This document shows positions 15,166 through 24,352 of a stretch of DNA of 64,000 nucleotides, piece after piece. A program made the position numbers and the translations under genes. The number at the start of each line of letters is the position of its first letter. Position 1 is the stretch's first letter. Below the pieces are notes generated by a model. That model saw only the letters and a program-made list of their open reading frames with translations. It was not told the DNA's origin and did no database searches. This stretch comes from Streptomyces sp. ASQP_92 (GTDB lineage Bacteria; Actinomycetota; Actinomycetes; Streptomycetales; Streptomycetaceae): NCBI RefSeq assembly GCF_025399895.1, contig NZ_JAODUA010000005.1, positions 354,231 through 418,230 of the forward strand. The letters run 5' to 3'.

Positions 15166-17193
15166 ATGTCCGAGACACCCGGTGACACCACCGCCTTCCA
15201 CGACCTGTCCGCCTTCCTCGCGATCCCGCGCGTCAACGGCCTCGCGCTCTCGCCCGACGGGAAGCGCCTGGTGGCCGCCGTGGCGGCCCTCGACGCCGAG
15301 GGCACCGGATACGTGTCCGGCCTGTGGGACATCGACCCCGAGGCGATACGCGAACCCCGCCGGCTGACCCGCTCCCGCAAGGGCGAGTCCGCGCCCGCGT
15401 TCGGCCCGGACGGCACCCTGTACTTCCTCTCCGGCCGCCAGGACAGCGACCCGAAGGCACCGAAGGACACCGACGAGACCCCCGCGATCTGGGCGCTGCC
15501 CGAGAGCGGCGAGGCCGCCCTGACGGCCCGTCACCCCGGCGGCATCGCCGGGTTCACCCTCGCCCGGGACATCCCCGCCCTCGCCTACACCGGGGGCCTG
15601 CTGCCCGGCGCCGCCGACGCCGAGGCGCACGCCAAACTGCGCGCCGACCGGGCCGACGCCAAGGTCACCGCCATCCTCTACGAGTCCGGGCTCACCCGGC
15701 ACTGGGACAGCGACCTCGGCCCCGACGAGCCCCACACCTTCGTGCGCCGGGGCCACGACGGCCAGGGGTCACCCGTCGACGTCGGCGGGCAGGGCTTCGT
15801 GAGCGAGGCCGAGACCGCCCTGTCGCCCGACGGCACCCGCGTCGCCCACACCCGCTTCGTCCACGGTCCGGTGCCCGACCGGAACCGCACCGTCGTCGTG
15901 GTCGCCGACGCCACCACCGGCGAGGAGCTGCGGGTGGTCGAAAGCGACGACCACGTCTACAGCACCCCGCTGTTCACCGCGGACGGCGCCGGCCTGATCT
16001 GTACCCGCCAAGTCCTCGAAACCTATGAGCGCCCGTACCGCTACACCCTCGTCCACGTGGACCTGGCCGGCGGTGAGCAGAGCGAACTCCTGCCGGACTT
16101 CGACAACTGGCCCATCGGGGCGGTGGTCTCACCGCGCGCCCAGGACGCGACCCTCTGGTTCGCCGCCGACGAACTCGGCCACTCTCCCGTCTTCCGCCGC
16201 GACGCCGACGGCACCGTCACCCGGCTCACCGCGTCGGGCACGTACACCTCGCTGTGTGTCGCGCCCGACGGGCGGACGCTGTACGCGCTGCGCAGTTCCG
16301 TCGCGAGCCCGCCCACCCCGGTCCGCCTCGACGCCGCCGCGCCCGACCAGGAGCCCGTCGCGCTCAAGGCACCCGGCGCGGTGGGCCGGCTGCCGGGCAC
16401 CCTGACCGAGGTGCACACGGTGGGCGGCGACCGATTCCCGCTGCGGTCCTGGCTGGTGCTGCCCGACGGCGCGTCCGCCGAGCGGCCCGCGCCGCTGCTC
16501 GTCTTCCCGCACGGCGGACCGGAGACCTCCTGGAACGCCTGGACCTGGCGCTGGAACCCGTGGCCCTTCGCCGCCCGCGGATACGCGGTCCTGCTCCCCG
16601 ACCCCGCCCTGTCGGCCGGCTACGGGCAGCGGATGCACGAGCGCGGCTGGGGGCAGTGGGGCGGGCGGCCCTACGACGACCTGATGCGGATGACCGACGC
16701 CACCGAGGCGCGCCCCGACATCGACGCCACCCGCACCGGCCTGGCGGGCGCCTCGTACGGCGGCTACATGGCCAACCGGGTCGCCACCTCGACAAACCGC
16801 TTCAAGGCGATCGTGTCGCACGCCTCGATCTGGGACCTGCGGACCTTCGAGCCGGACACGGACGTCCCGGACTATTTCCGGCGGATCTTCGGCCACCCGC
16901 TGACCCGGCCGGAGCGCTACGACGAGAACTCGCCCTCCCTCGCGGCCGACCGCATCCGCACCCCGATGCTGGTGGTGCACGGAGGCAAGGACTACCGGGT
17001 GCCCGTCGGCCAGGGCAGGGCCCTCTTCCAGGAGCTCCAGCGCCACGAGGTCCCCGTGAAGTTCCTGTACTTCCCCGACGAGGGCCACTGGATCCTCGCC
17101 CCGAACCACGCCCGCCTCTGGTACGCGACCCTGCTGAACTTCCTCGACCACCACGTACTGGGCAAGGAGTGGGAACGGCCCGCGATGGTGTGA
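15166..17193 (+). CDS. S9-family prolyl-oligopeptidase-type serine peptidase
   Basis: A 675-residue peptidase with an N-terminal beta-propeller (about 20-410; repeated ALSPDGKRLVAAV, FGPDGTLYFLS and APDGRTLYAL blades) and a C-terminal alpha/beta hydrolase domain (about 420-675). The catalytic triad is readable: Ser530 in GASYGGY, Asp609 in GGKDYRVP, His641 in DEGHW. No signal peptide is seen, so it is probably cytosolic and degrades short peptides (acylaminoacyl- or dipeptidyl-peptidase type). The ATG at 15166 starts directly before SETPGDTTAFHDL; the longer frame lacks a good start. It stands alone. Confidence 0.93.
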   Translation: MSETPGDTTAFHDLSAFLAIPRVNGLALSPDGKRLVAAVAALDAEGTGYVSGLWDIDPEAIREPRRLTRSRKGESAPAFGPDGTLYFLSGRQDSDPKAPKDTDETPAIWALPESGEAALTARHPGGIAGFTLARDIPALAYTGGLLPGAADAEAHAKLRADRADAKVTAILYESGLTRHWDSDLGPDEPHTFVRRGHDGQGSPVDVGGQGFVSEAETALSPDGTRVAHTRFVHGPVPDRNRTVVVVADATTGEELRVVESDDHVYSTPLFTADGAGLICTRQVLETYERPYRYTLVHVDLAGGEQSELLPDFDNWPIGAVVSPRAQDATLWFAADELGHSPVFRRDADGTVTRLTASGTYTSLCVAPDGRTLYALRSSVASPPTPVRLDAAAPDQEPVALKAPGAVGRLPGTLTEVHTVGGDRFPLRSWLVLPDGASAERPAPLLVFPHGGPETSWNAWTWRWNPWPFAARGYAVLLPDPALSAGYGQRMHERGWGQWGGRPYDDLMRMTDATEARPDIDATRTGLAGASYGGYMANRVATSTNRFKAIVSHASIWDLRTFEPDTDVPDYFRRIFGHPLTRPERYDENSPSLAADRIRTPMLVVHGGKDYRVPVGQGRALFQELQRHEVPVKFLYFPDEGHWILAPNHARLWYATLLNFLDHHVLGKEWERPAMV

Positions 17194-17295
17194 GGGGGCC
17201 CGGGGTCGCCCGTTCCGCCCCCGTCCGTTTGCGTGGGGTGTCCGCCTGCGGCACACAATGAGGGGCAACTCGGGGCGTACAGGTGGGAGATCCAC

Positions 17296-18486
17296 GTGCC
17301 CTCGACCCTGCGCAAAATCGCCACTGCCGCCGCCGTCCTGTCCGTCGGCGCCTTCGCCGCCGGATGCGGCGGCGGCGCCAACGGCGCGGACAGCGAGCAG
17401 GACCTCAACCTCCAGCCGATCGCGGCACAGGGGCCGGACCCGTTCACCGAGTCCACGGCCGAGTCGACGTCGACGCCCACCCCGGCCCTCCCGCCCGGCG
17501 CCGGGAGCGCGACACCTGCGCCCGGCTTCCGTTCGGCCCGTACCGTCACGGGCTCCACGCCCGGTCTGTACGGCGGCACCCAGTCCGTGGCGAGCTGCGA
17601 CGTGGAGAAGCAGATCCGCTTCCTCGGCGGCGACCGGGCCAAGACCCGGGCCTTCGCCGACGCCGCCGGCATCGACCCGGGCTCCATCCCGGGCTTCCTG
17701 CGCGGCCTGACCCCCGTCGTGCTGCGCGCCGACACCCGCGTCACCAACCACGGCTTCCGCGACGGCTCGGCCACCAGCTTCCAGTCGGTGCTCCAGGCCG
17801 GCACCGCCGTGCTGGTCGACGACCACGGCGCGCCGCGCGTGCGGTGCGCCTGCGGGAACCCGCTGAAGCCGCCCAGCGCCCACCAGGGCGGCTGGAAGGA
17901 CAAAGGCACGCCGTGGCCCGGCTACCGGGGCGACCGCGTCATCGTGGTGCGGCCCACCACGGTGGTCATCAACACCCTGATCATCGTCAACGTCACCAAC
18001 AACACCTGGATCGAGCGCAGGAGCGGCGACGACGGGCAGCACGACAAGCGACGCCCCGACATCCACATCGACCCCACCAAGCCGCCGGTCCCCGAGCCGC
18101 CGTCACCGTCACCGTCGGCGAGCCCGAGCACCTCGCCGTCGCCGAGCCCCGACTGCCCGACGCCGACCGTGACGGTCACCGAGACGCCCGCCTCACCGCC
18201 GCCGCAGTCCTCCCCGGCGTCCCCCCAGTCCGCTCCGCCGTCCCCGCAGAGCCCGCCCGCGTCGAGCCCGAGCGGCTGCCCGACCGCCACCAAGACGGTG
18301 ACCCCGACGCCTTCCGAGCCCGCGCCGAGCTCCTCGCCACCCTCCCCGGCGGTGCCCTCGCCCGACACGAGCGCGCCCAGCGACCTCCCCTCGCTGCCGT
18401 CGGACATGCCGTCGCTGCCTTCCGACATGCCGAGCGGCCCGGGATCCGACCCCTTCGGACCGTCTTCGGAGTCGGAGAACGTCTGA
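17296..18486 (+). CDS. DUF6777-type secreted lipoprotein
   Basis: A 396-residue lipoprotein. The GTG at 17296 gives a classical lipoprotein signal (RKIATAAAVLSVGAFAAGC, lipobox Cys24); GGTGGGAG precedes it. The central region (about 85-225) carries the conserved core SVASCDVEKQIRFLGGD...GIDPGSIPGFLRGL...RVRCACGNPL with three Cys, which I recognise as the DUF6777 domain common in streptomycetes. The C-terminal third is a Pro/Ser/Thr-rich linker of SPS and PSPS repeats ending in PSLPSDMPSLPS copies, likely disordered and wall-spanning. Function is unknown. Confidence 0.85.
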   Translation: MPSTLRKIATAAAVLSVGAFAAGCGGGANGADSEQDLNLQPIAAQGPDPFTESTAESTSTPTPALPPGAGSATPAPGFRSARTVTGSTPGLYGGTQSVASCDVEKQIRFLGGDRAKTRAFADAAGIDPGSIPGFLRGLTPVVLRADTRVTNHGFRDGSATSFQSVLQAGTAVLVDDHGAPRVRCACGNPLKPPSAHQGGWKDKGTPWPGYRGDRVIVVRPTTVVINTLIIVNVTNNTWIERRSGDDGQHDKRRPDIHIDPTKPPVPEPPSPSPSASPSTSPSPSPDCPTPTVTVTETPASPPPQSSPASPQSAPPSPQSPPASSPSGCPTATKTVTPTPSEPAPSSSPPSPAVPSPDTSAPSDLPSLPSDMPSLPSDMPSGPGSDPFGPSSESENV

Positions 18487-18496
18487 GGCGTACGGG

Positions 18497-18531
18497 CCGC
18501 GGCCACCGGCGGGCGACGCCGGTGACCGCGG
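18497..18531 (+). terminator. Hairpin after the DUF6777 gene
   Basis: CCGCGGCCACCGGC (18497-18510) pairs with GCCGGTGACCGCGG (18518-18531) with one mismatch and a seven-base loop, ten bases past the stop. Confidence 0.6.
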
Positions 18532-18645
18532 CACGCGCGACACGGGACAGCGATGAGGGCCGCGACGAAAAGACGGACCAACGGGCGCATATAGGCTGCG
18601 TTCTTTGTGCCGTCGTCCTTCGTCCAGCAGCCGGGAGAGCCCTCC

Positions 18646-19677
18646 GTGACCGTCACCGTCGACCTGCCCGAACCGTCCGCGCCCTCCCTCGCCGAAGTCC
18701 ACGCCGACGTGGCGCGCGACGCCCGCGCGTTCGGCGCCTACGCCCGCACCGGCGGCTGGGCGTTCGCCCTCAAGGTGGCGCGCAGCGTGCGTCCCGGCGG
18801 ACAGGCGGCCGGTGAGACGCCGAAGATCTCCGCCAAGGAGTTCGGCGTGCTCGCCGGCTGCTCGGCGGAGCGCGTCATGCGCTACTACAAGGCGTGGGAC
18901 AAGGCCTCCGACGACGGCCTGGTCCCGCTCTTCGAGGAACTCGCCCCGGGCCAGGACATCGAGCTGCCCGACGCCGATGTCTGGCTCACCTACTACGCCT
19001 CCCGCTCCAGCGCGACCTCCGAGCGGGGCACCGCCATCACGGCCGCCGCCGAGGCCGAGGGCATCCGGCCGACCAAGGCCCTGGAGGTCGCCGAGAACCC
19101 GACCGCGCTGCGCGCCGCGATCCTCGCCGACCCCGGGACCGCCCAGGCCGCCCGCTCCGCGCTCCTGGACCGCCTCAAGGACGACCCGGCGCTCCAGACC
19201 GAGCTGGCGCGCGACATCGCCCGCACCGACGAGCTGAAGAAGGCGGTCGCCTCCGAGACCCGGGCGGCCGACCGCATCGGCTATGTCCGCCAGATCGTCG
19301 AGAACGGCCAGATCCGCACCCCCGCCGGGCAGACCGTCGACGCCCCCGCCGAGCTGCGCGCGGAGGCCGAGCGGCACCTGTCCCTGCTCGACGAGCTCGA
19401 CGGCTCCGAAGAGAGCGGCGCATGGGCGACCGAGGCGTACGACACCGTCAAGAACCTCGTCGCGCAGGCCGTGGAGGCCGACCCCGAGCTGCGCGTCCAG
19501 GAACGCCGCACCAAGTTCTACAGCAGCCTCCAGCGGGCGACCAAGGTGTTCGAGGAGCTCACGCTCGACGACGCCGGCGACATCTACGAGGACGACATGG
19601 TCCAGCGCCTCGAAGACCTCCAGGCGGCCATCGACACCTGCATCACCGCCCTGCGCAAGGCCTCCCCGGCCCACTGA
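18646..19677 (+). CDS. Conserved-type putative DNA-binding, coiled-coil protein
   Basis: A 343-residue soluble protein. Residues about 55-80 contain a helix-turn-helix-like stretch (SAKEFGVLAGCSAERVMRYY) followed by a Trp/Asp segment; the middle (120-200) and end (240-340) are long amphipathic helices rich in Ala, Glu and Arg. I chose the GTG at 18646 because GGGAGAG precedes it; a GTG at 18607 adds 13 residues. There is no membrane segment. I do not recognise a named family; the fold pattern fits a chromosome- or transcription-associated protein. It is transcribed alone between a hairpin and the SpoIIE-type gene. Confidence 0.78.
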   Translation: MTVTVDLPEPSAPSLAEVHADVARDARAFGAYARTGGWAFALKVARSVRPGGQAAGETPKISAKEFGVLAGCSAERVMRYYKAWDKASDDGLVPLFEELAPGQDIELPDADVWLTYYASRSSATSERGTAITAAAEAEGIRPTKALEVAENPTALRAAILADPGTAQAARSALLDRLKDDPALQTELARDIARTDELKKAVASETRAADRIGYVRQIVENGQIRTPAGQTVDAPAELRAEAERHLSLLDELDGSEESGAWATEAYDTVKNLVAQAVEADPELRVQERRTKFYSSLQRATKVFEELTLDDAGDIYEDDMVQRLEDLQAAIDTCITALRKASPAH

Positions 19678-19766
19678 GCCGTCCGGCGCCCCACCCGAGC
19701 CCCTCTCCCCGATGTTCCCTGATGTTCCCTGATGCGCGCGCTCCGGGCTGCGCCTAGCGTGGCCCC

Positions 19767-21869
19767 ATGGACGCGGGTACAGGGGACGCAGGGGCGGGCG
19801 AACTGTGCCACTGCGGCGAGCCCGCCGGGGACGAGGAGTGCCGCTTCCTTCACTCGTACGGCCGAGACCTGCGGATGGGCAGCTTCGACTGGGACCTCGG
19901 CACCGGTCTGATGCACATGGACGGCGCCGCGCTCGACGTGTTCGACCTGCGGCCCGACGAGTACGACAACCGGCCCGAGACGCTGGCCGCCCGGGTGCCG
20001 CCCGCCGAGTCGCTCAGGCTCGACGCGCTCGTCTCGCAGGCGCTGAAGAACGGCAGCGTCAACTACGGCGTGTACTTCCGCATCCGGCGCCGTGACGGCG
20101 GTCTGCGCTGGACCCACACCCAGGGCTTCGTGCGCCGCGACGAGACCGGCCGCCCGCTGCGCATCATCGGCGTCGTCCGCGACGCCACCCAGGAACTCGC
20201 CGAGTCCACCGCCCGGGTCGGCCTGGACGCCGAGCGGCGCCGCACCACCAGCGTCGTGGAGGCCACCACGGCCGCCCTCGCGCACGCCAGGACCGTCAAG
20301 GACGTCATCGACGTCATGCGGGACTCGCGCGGCCCCGAGTACCTGGGCGCCACCAGCCTGGTGATGGGCCTCCTGGAGGCCGGCCGCATCCATCTGATCG
20401 CCGAGGGCCCCGAGGGCAGCTTCGTACCGGGCACCCGGTGGACCCGCGTCGACGAGCAGTACCCCATGAGCGAGGTCGTCCGCACGCTGGCCCCCCGCTT
20501 CATCGAGTCGCCGGAGGACTTCGCGGAGTCCTATCCGGGCCTGTGGCCGAACATCAGCGGACTCGGCATCACCTCCGCCGCCTATCTGCCGCTGATCGCC
20601 CAGGCCCGCCCGATCGGCGCGATCGGCCTGCTCTACAGCGACAAGCGGGGGTTCACCAGCGAGGAGCGCAACCTCCTTGTGGCGCTGGGCAGTTCGATCG
20701 CCCAGTCCCTCCAGCGCGCCATGCTCTACGAGCAGGAGCACGATCTGGCCGAGGGGCTCCAGCAGGCGATGCTGCCGCGCCGCATCCCCGAGGTGCCCGG
20801 CGCCCAGCTCGCGGTGCGCTACCGCTCGGCACGGCTGGGCCGGGACATCGGCGGCGACTGGTACGACGTGATCCCGCTGCCCGGCGGCCGGGTCGGGGTG
20901 GCCATCGGCGACGTCCAGGGCCACGACACGCACGCCGCCGCCGTGATGGGCCAGCTGCGCATCGTGCTGCGCGCGTACGCCGCCGAGGGGCACACGCCGG
21001 CCACCGTGATGGCGCGGGCCTCGGTCTTCCTGCACGAGCTGGACACCGAGCGCTTCGCGACCTGCACCTACGCCGAGGCCGACCTGAGCACGGGAGTGCT
21101 GCAGATCGTGCGCGCGGGACATGTCGACCCCCTGGTCCGCCTGCCCGACGGCACCTGCCGCCGGCTTCCGGTGGAAGGCGGGCTTCCGCTCGGGCTCTCC
21201 GCCGAGTTCGGACGGCTCGAATACCCGGTCTCCACGATCGAGCTCGACCCGGGCCACACCCTGCTGCTCTACACCGACGGACTCGTGGAGCAGCCGGGCG
21301 CCGACCTCGACGACGGCATGCGCCTGCTGGCGTCCCTGGTCAGATCGGGCCCGGAGGACCTCGAAGCGCTCGCCGACCGGTTGTGCGACGTGGTCGACGA
21401 ACGGGCCGGCGACGACGACGTGGCCCTGCTGCTCCTGCGTCGGCGCACGATGGAGGTCCCGCAGGGCGGCGGCAGACTCCGTCAGCACGTGGCGCAGAAC
21501 GATCCCGAGGCGCTCAGCTCCTCGCGGCACATGATCCGCGCGGCGGTCCGCGCCTGGGGCGCCCGCGAGCGGTCCGACGAGATCGAGCTGGCCGCCGACG
21601 AACTCATCACCAACGCCCTGATGCACACCGACGGCGGGGCGATCATCACCATCCGCGTGCTGTCCGGGCCCGAGCGCCGGCTGCGGGTCGAGGTGGAGGA
21701 CCGCTCCAGCGCCCTGCCGCGCCGACGGGAGGCCGGCGCCTCGGGGGTGTCGGGGCGCGGCCTGATGCTGGTGGACCGGCTCGCGGACGTGTGGGGCGTG
21801 GAGTCGCGCGGCAGCGGCAAGTGCGTGTGGTGCGAGTTCGTCGTCCCGGAGCGCGGCGCCAAACGCTGA
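19767..21869 (+). CDS. PAS-GAF-SpoIIE phosphatase fused to RsbW-like kinase domain
   Basis: A 700-residue regulator. A short Cys/His N terminus (CHCGE...CRFLH) is followed by a PAS domain (about 30-150), a GAF domain (about 165-320, GAIGLLYSDKRGFT), a PP2C/SpoIIE phosphatase (about 330-560) with metal-binding Asp residues in DIGGDWYD, IGDVQGHD and LYTDGL, and a C-terminal HATPase_c anti-sigma-kinase domain (about 575-695; ADELITNALMHT and GRGLMLVDRL). Such proteins control partner-switching through anti-sigma-factor antagonists. Having phosphatase and kinase in one chain is frequent in Streptomyces. No sigma-B-type gene is adjacent. Confidence 0.92.
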   Translation: MDAGTGDAGAGELCHCGEPAGDEECRFLHSYGRDLRMGSFDWDLGTGLMHMDGAALDVFDLRPDEYDNRPETLAARVPPAESLRLDALVSQALKNGSVNYGVYFRIRRRDGGLRWTHTQGFVRRDETGRPLRIIGVVRDATQELAESTARVGLDAERRRTTSVVEATTAALAHARTVKDVIDVMRDSRGPEYLGATSLVMGLLEAGRIHLIAEGPEGSFVPGTRWTRVDEQYPMSEVVRTLAPRFIESPEDFAESYPGLWPNISGLGITSAAYLPLIAQARPIGAIGLLYSDKRGFTSEERNLLVALGSSIAQSLQRAMLYEQEHDLAEGLQQAMLPRRIPEVPGAQLAVRYRSARLGRDIGGDWYDVIPLPGGRVGVAIGDVQGHDTHAAAVMGQLRIVLRAYAAEGHTPATVMARASVFLHELDTERFATCTYAEADLSTGVLQIVRAGHVDPLVRLPDGTCRRLPVEGGLPLGLSAEFGRLEYPVSTIELDPGHTLLLYTDGLVEQPGADLDDGMRLLASLVRSGPEDLEALADRLCDVVDERAGDDDVALLLLRRRTMEVPQGGGRLRQHVAQNDPEALSSSRHMIRAAVRAWGARERSDEIELAADELITNALMHTDGGAIITIRVLSGPERRLRVEVEDRSSALPRRREAGASGVSGRGLMLVDRLADVWGVESRGSGKCVWCEFVVPERGAKR

Positions 21870-21976
21870 CCAGCGCCTCCTCCGTCCGGGTCCACACCGG
21901 GACCGGGGCCGCCCCGCTGAGCGCCTTGGGCCCGCGCGGCTCGCTGAGTCCACGCGACCGGGGCACCCTGGTACGT

Positions 21977-22837
21977 ATGCCGGAGCTTCCCGAAGTCGAG
22001 GCCCTGCGGGAATTCCTCTCCGACCACCTGGTCGGGCAGGAGATCGCGGGCGCCCAGCCCGTCGCGATCAGCGTCCTGAAGACCTACGACCCGCCGTACA
22101 CCGCCCTCGCCGGGCGCACCGTCACCGGTGTCGCGCGGCACGGCAAGTTCCTCGACCTCGACGCCGACGGTCTGCACCTGTGCGTCCACCTCGCGCGCGC
22201 GGGCTGGCTGCGCTGGCACGACGTGCTGCCCGACGCCCCGCCCAAGCCCGGCAAGGGCCCGCTCGCGCTGCGTGTCGCGCTCACCGGCGGGGCGGGCTTC
22301 GACCTCACCGAGGCGGGCACCCGCAAGAGCCTCGCCGCCTACCTCGTCCACGACCCGTCCGAGGTCCCCGGCATCGCCCGGCTCGGCCCCGACCCGATGG
22401 CCCCCGGCTTCGGCCGCGACGCGTTCGCCGCGCTGCTCGCGGGGGAGCGGCGGCAACTCAAGGGCGCGCTGCGCGACCAGTCGCTCATCGCGGGCATCGG
22501 GAACGCCTACAGCGACGAAATCCTGCACGCGGCCCGGATGTCCCCGTTCAAGCCCGTCGCCCACCTCACCGACGAGGAGATCACCGCGCTGTACGAGGCG
22601 ATGCGCACCACCCTCGCCGAAGCCGTCGAGCGTTCGCACGGCCTCGCGGCGGGCCGGCTCAAGGCCGAGAAGAAGAGCGGGCTGCGGGTGCACGGCCGCA
22701 CCGGACAGCCCTGCCCGGTCTGCGGCGACACCGTCCGCGAGGTGTCGTTCGCCGACTCCTCGCTCCAGTACTGCGCCACCTGCCAGACCGGCGGCAAGAT
22801 CCTCGCGGACCGGCGCCTGTCGAAGCTGCTCAAGTAG
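21977..22837 (+). CDS. Fpg/Nei-family DNA glycosylase/AP lyase
   Basis: A 286-residue base-excision repair enzyme that removes oxidised bases and cleaves the strand by beta/delta elimination. The N terminus is the invariant PELPEVE (catalytic Pro2 and Glu3), the helix-two-turn-helix region appears as DQSLIAGIGNAYSDEILHAARMSP, and the C terminus has a CxxC-x16-CxxC zinc finger (Cys246/249 and Cys266/269). It could be Fpg (MutM) or Nei-like; the N-terminal half is closest in feel to the actinobacterial Nei/Fpg group, which I cannot split by eye. The ATG at 21977 matches the invariant N terminus. It is monocistronic. Confidence 0.93.
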   Translation: MPELPEVEALREFLSDHLVGQEIAGAQPVAISVLKTYDPPYTALAGRTVTGVARHGKFLDLDADGLHLCVHLARAGWLRWHDVLPDAPPKPGKGPLALRVALTGGAGFDLTEAGTRKSLAAYLVHDPSEVPGIARLGPDPMAPGFGRDAFAALLAGERRQLKGALRDQSLIAGIGNAYSDEILHAARMSPFKPVAHLTDEEITALYEAMRTTLAEAVERSHGLAAGRLKAEKKSGLRVHGRTGQPCPVCGDTVREVSFADSSLQYCATCQTGGKILADRRLSKLLK

Positions 22838-22858
22838 CGCCGCCCGGGGCGCGCCGCC

Positions 22859-23479
22859 TCACCGGCGCGCCATCGTCGCCAGCGGTGTGCCGTCCGCCGT
22901 CCGCACCTCGAAGCGCGCGATGGAATCCTGCGCCAGAGCCGCGGCGCCCCGCATCCGTACCGGCTGCCCGCCGCGGTCCGCCCAGGTCGCCACCGTCTGG
23001 CGCGTGCCGTCCCGGCCCACCGCGACCAGCGTGCACGACGCCGGTGCCGCGCCCGCGAGCCCGAGCTCCACATCCGTACCCCACTCCTTGGGCGCGGTCA
23101 CCAGCGTGGCCGTCACCCCGGGCGCGTGCGCGGCCACCTGCCACCCCGGCGCCGCCGGCGCCAGGACGAGGCCGGCCCCGCCCGCCACCAACACCCCGGC
23201 GACGGCCACCGAAGCGAGCCGCACCGCCCGGCCGCGCCGGCGCCGCCCCGCCACCGCGGCCAGCATCCGGTGCAGCACCTCCGGCGACACCGGGCCGACC
23301 GGCTCCGGCCGGTCCGCCGCGTACGCGGAGAGCAGCGCCCTCACCCCGCCGAACTCGACGAGCAGCGCCCGGCACGGGGCACACCCGGCGAGGTGCTCCT
23401 CGAAGCGGAAGGCGTCGGCGGCGCCGAGCACGCCGAGGGCGTAGGCCCCGGCGTCCCGGTGGATCTGCGGCGAACTCAT
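22859..23479 (-). CDS. Zinc-finger anti-sigma factor with membrane anchor
   Basis: A 206-residue protein with an N-terminal ZAS anti-sigma domain: His7 and the H-x3-C-x2-C motif His29-Cys33-Cys36 (EEHLAGCAPC). A single membrane helix lies near residues 92-112 (RLASVAVAGVLVAGGAGLVL), and the C-terminal part is an extracytoplasmic anti-sigma-K-type domain. No sigma factor gene is adjacent; the nearest ECF sigma gene is 5 kb away at 28388. It is divergent from the LytTR regulator, with only 82 bp between the two starts. The partner sigma is unknown. Confidence 0.88.
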   Translation of the reverse strand: MSSPQIHRDAGAYALGVLGAADAFRFEEHLAGCAPCRALLVEFGGVRALLSAYAADRPEPVGPVSPEVLHRMLAAVAGRRRRGRAVRLASVAVAGVLVAGGAGLVLAPAAPGWQVAAHAPGVTATLVTAPKEWGTDVELGLAGAAPASCTLVAVGRDGTRQTVATWADRGGQPVRMRGAAALAQDSIARFEVRTADGTPLATMARR

Positions 23480-23561
23480 GCCGTCAGGTACGGAGGAACC
23501 GGCCGGAACGCTCAGGCCATCGGCATCCCCCGCCGGGGCCCAGGCCCTAAACTCCGGCCCC

Positions 23562-24308
23562 ATGCTGCGCGTACTGGCGGTCGACGACGAAGCCCCCGCC
23601 CTCGAAGAGCTCCTGTATCTGCTGCGCTCCGACCCCCGCATCCACTCCGCCGAGGGCGCGACCGGCGCCACCGAGGCGCTGCGGCTCATCGGCGCCGCCC
23701 TCGAAGCGGGCGAGGACGGCGAGCGGGGCGTCGACGTGGTGTTCCTCGACATCCACATGGCCGGCCTCACCGGACTCGACATCGCCCGGCTGCTCGCGAA
23801 CTTCGCCCGGCCGCCACTGATCGTCTTCGTCACCGCCCACGAAGGCTTCGCCGTCCAGGCCTTCGACCTCAAGGCCGTGGACTACGTCCTCAAACCGGTG
23901 CGCGGGGAGCGGCTCGCCGAGGCGGTCCGCCGGGTCGCCGAACTCGTCGGCGACCGCACCGCCACCGTCCAGGAACCCGACCAGATACCCGTCGAACTCG
24001 GCGGCGTCACCCGCTTCCTGCCCATCGGCGACATCGCGTACGCGGAGGCCCAGGGCGACTACGCCCGGCTGCACACCGCCCGCGGCAGCCATCTCGTACG
24101 GATCCCGCTGTCCACCCTGGAGGAGCGCTGGCGCAGCCGGGGCTTCGTGCGGATCCACCGCAGCCACCTCGTCGCGCTGGACCGGATCGACGAACTCCGC
24201 CTGGACGCGGGCAGCATGAGCGTGCGGGTCGGCGACGCCGAACTTCCCGTCAGCCGCCGCCACGCCCGTACCGTCCGCGATCGGCTCCTGCGGCGCACCC
24301 CCCGCTGA
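23562..24308 (+). CDS. LytTR-family response regulator
   Basis: A 248-residue response regulator. The receiver domain (1-125) has the acidic pair in VDDEAPALEE, phospho-acceptor Asp63 in VVFLDIHMAG and the conserved Lys in VDYVLKPV. The LytTR DNA-binding domain is residues 140-245 (EAQGDYARLHT, GFVRIHRSHLV). It should be phosphorylated by the LytS-type kinase encoded three genes downstream, bracketing a symporter. The ATG is preceded only by Ala/Gly-coding sequence with no strong ribosome site. Family members control pyruvate or peptide uptake (YpdB/BtsR) or cell-wall genes. Confidence 0.92.
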   Translation: MLRVLAVDDEAPALEELLYLLRSDPRIHSAEGATGATEALRLIGAALEAGEDGERGVDVVFLDIHMAGLTGLDIARLLANFARPPLIVFVTAHEGFAVQAFDLKAVDYVLKPVRGERLAEAVRRVAELVGDRTATVQEPDQIPVELGGVTRFLPIGDIAYAEAQGDYARLHTARGSHLVRIPLSTLEERWRSRGFVRIHRSHLVALDRIDELRLDAGSMSVRVGDAELPVSRRHARTVRDRLLRRTPR

Positions 24309-24352
24309 CCTGGCCCTTCCCCGACCGTGATGCGCTGCGTACACTCCGCGCC

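Noticed and set aside
22128..23444. A 438-residue frame overlapping Fpg/Nei and the anti-sigma gene
   Set aside because: It is the +1 shadow of the glycosylase; Ser/Arg/Pro-rich with no domain, whereas the glycosylase frame has PELPEVE and the zinc finger.
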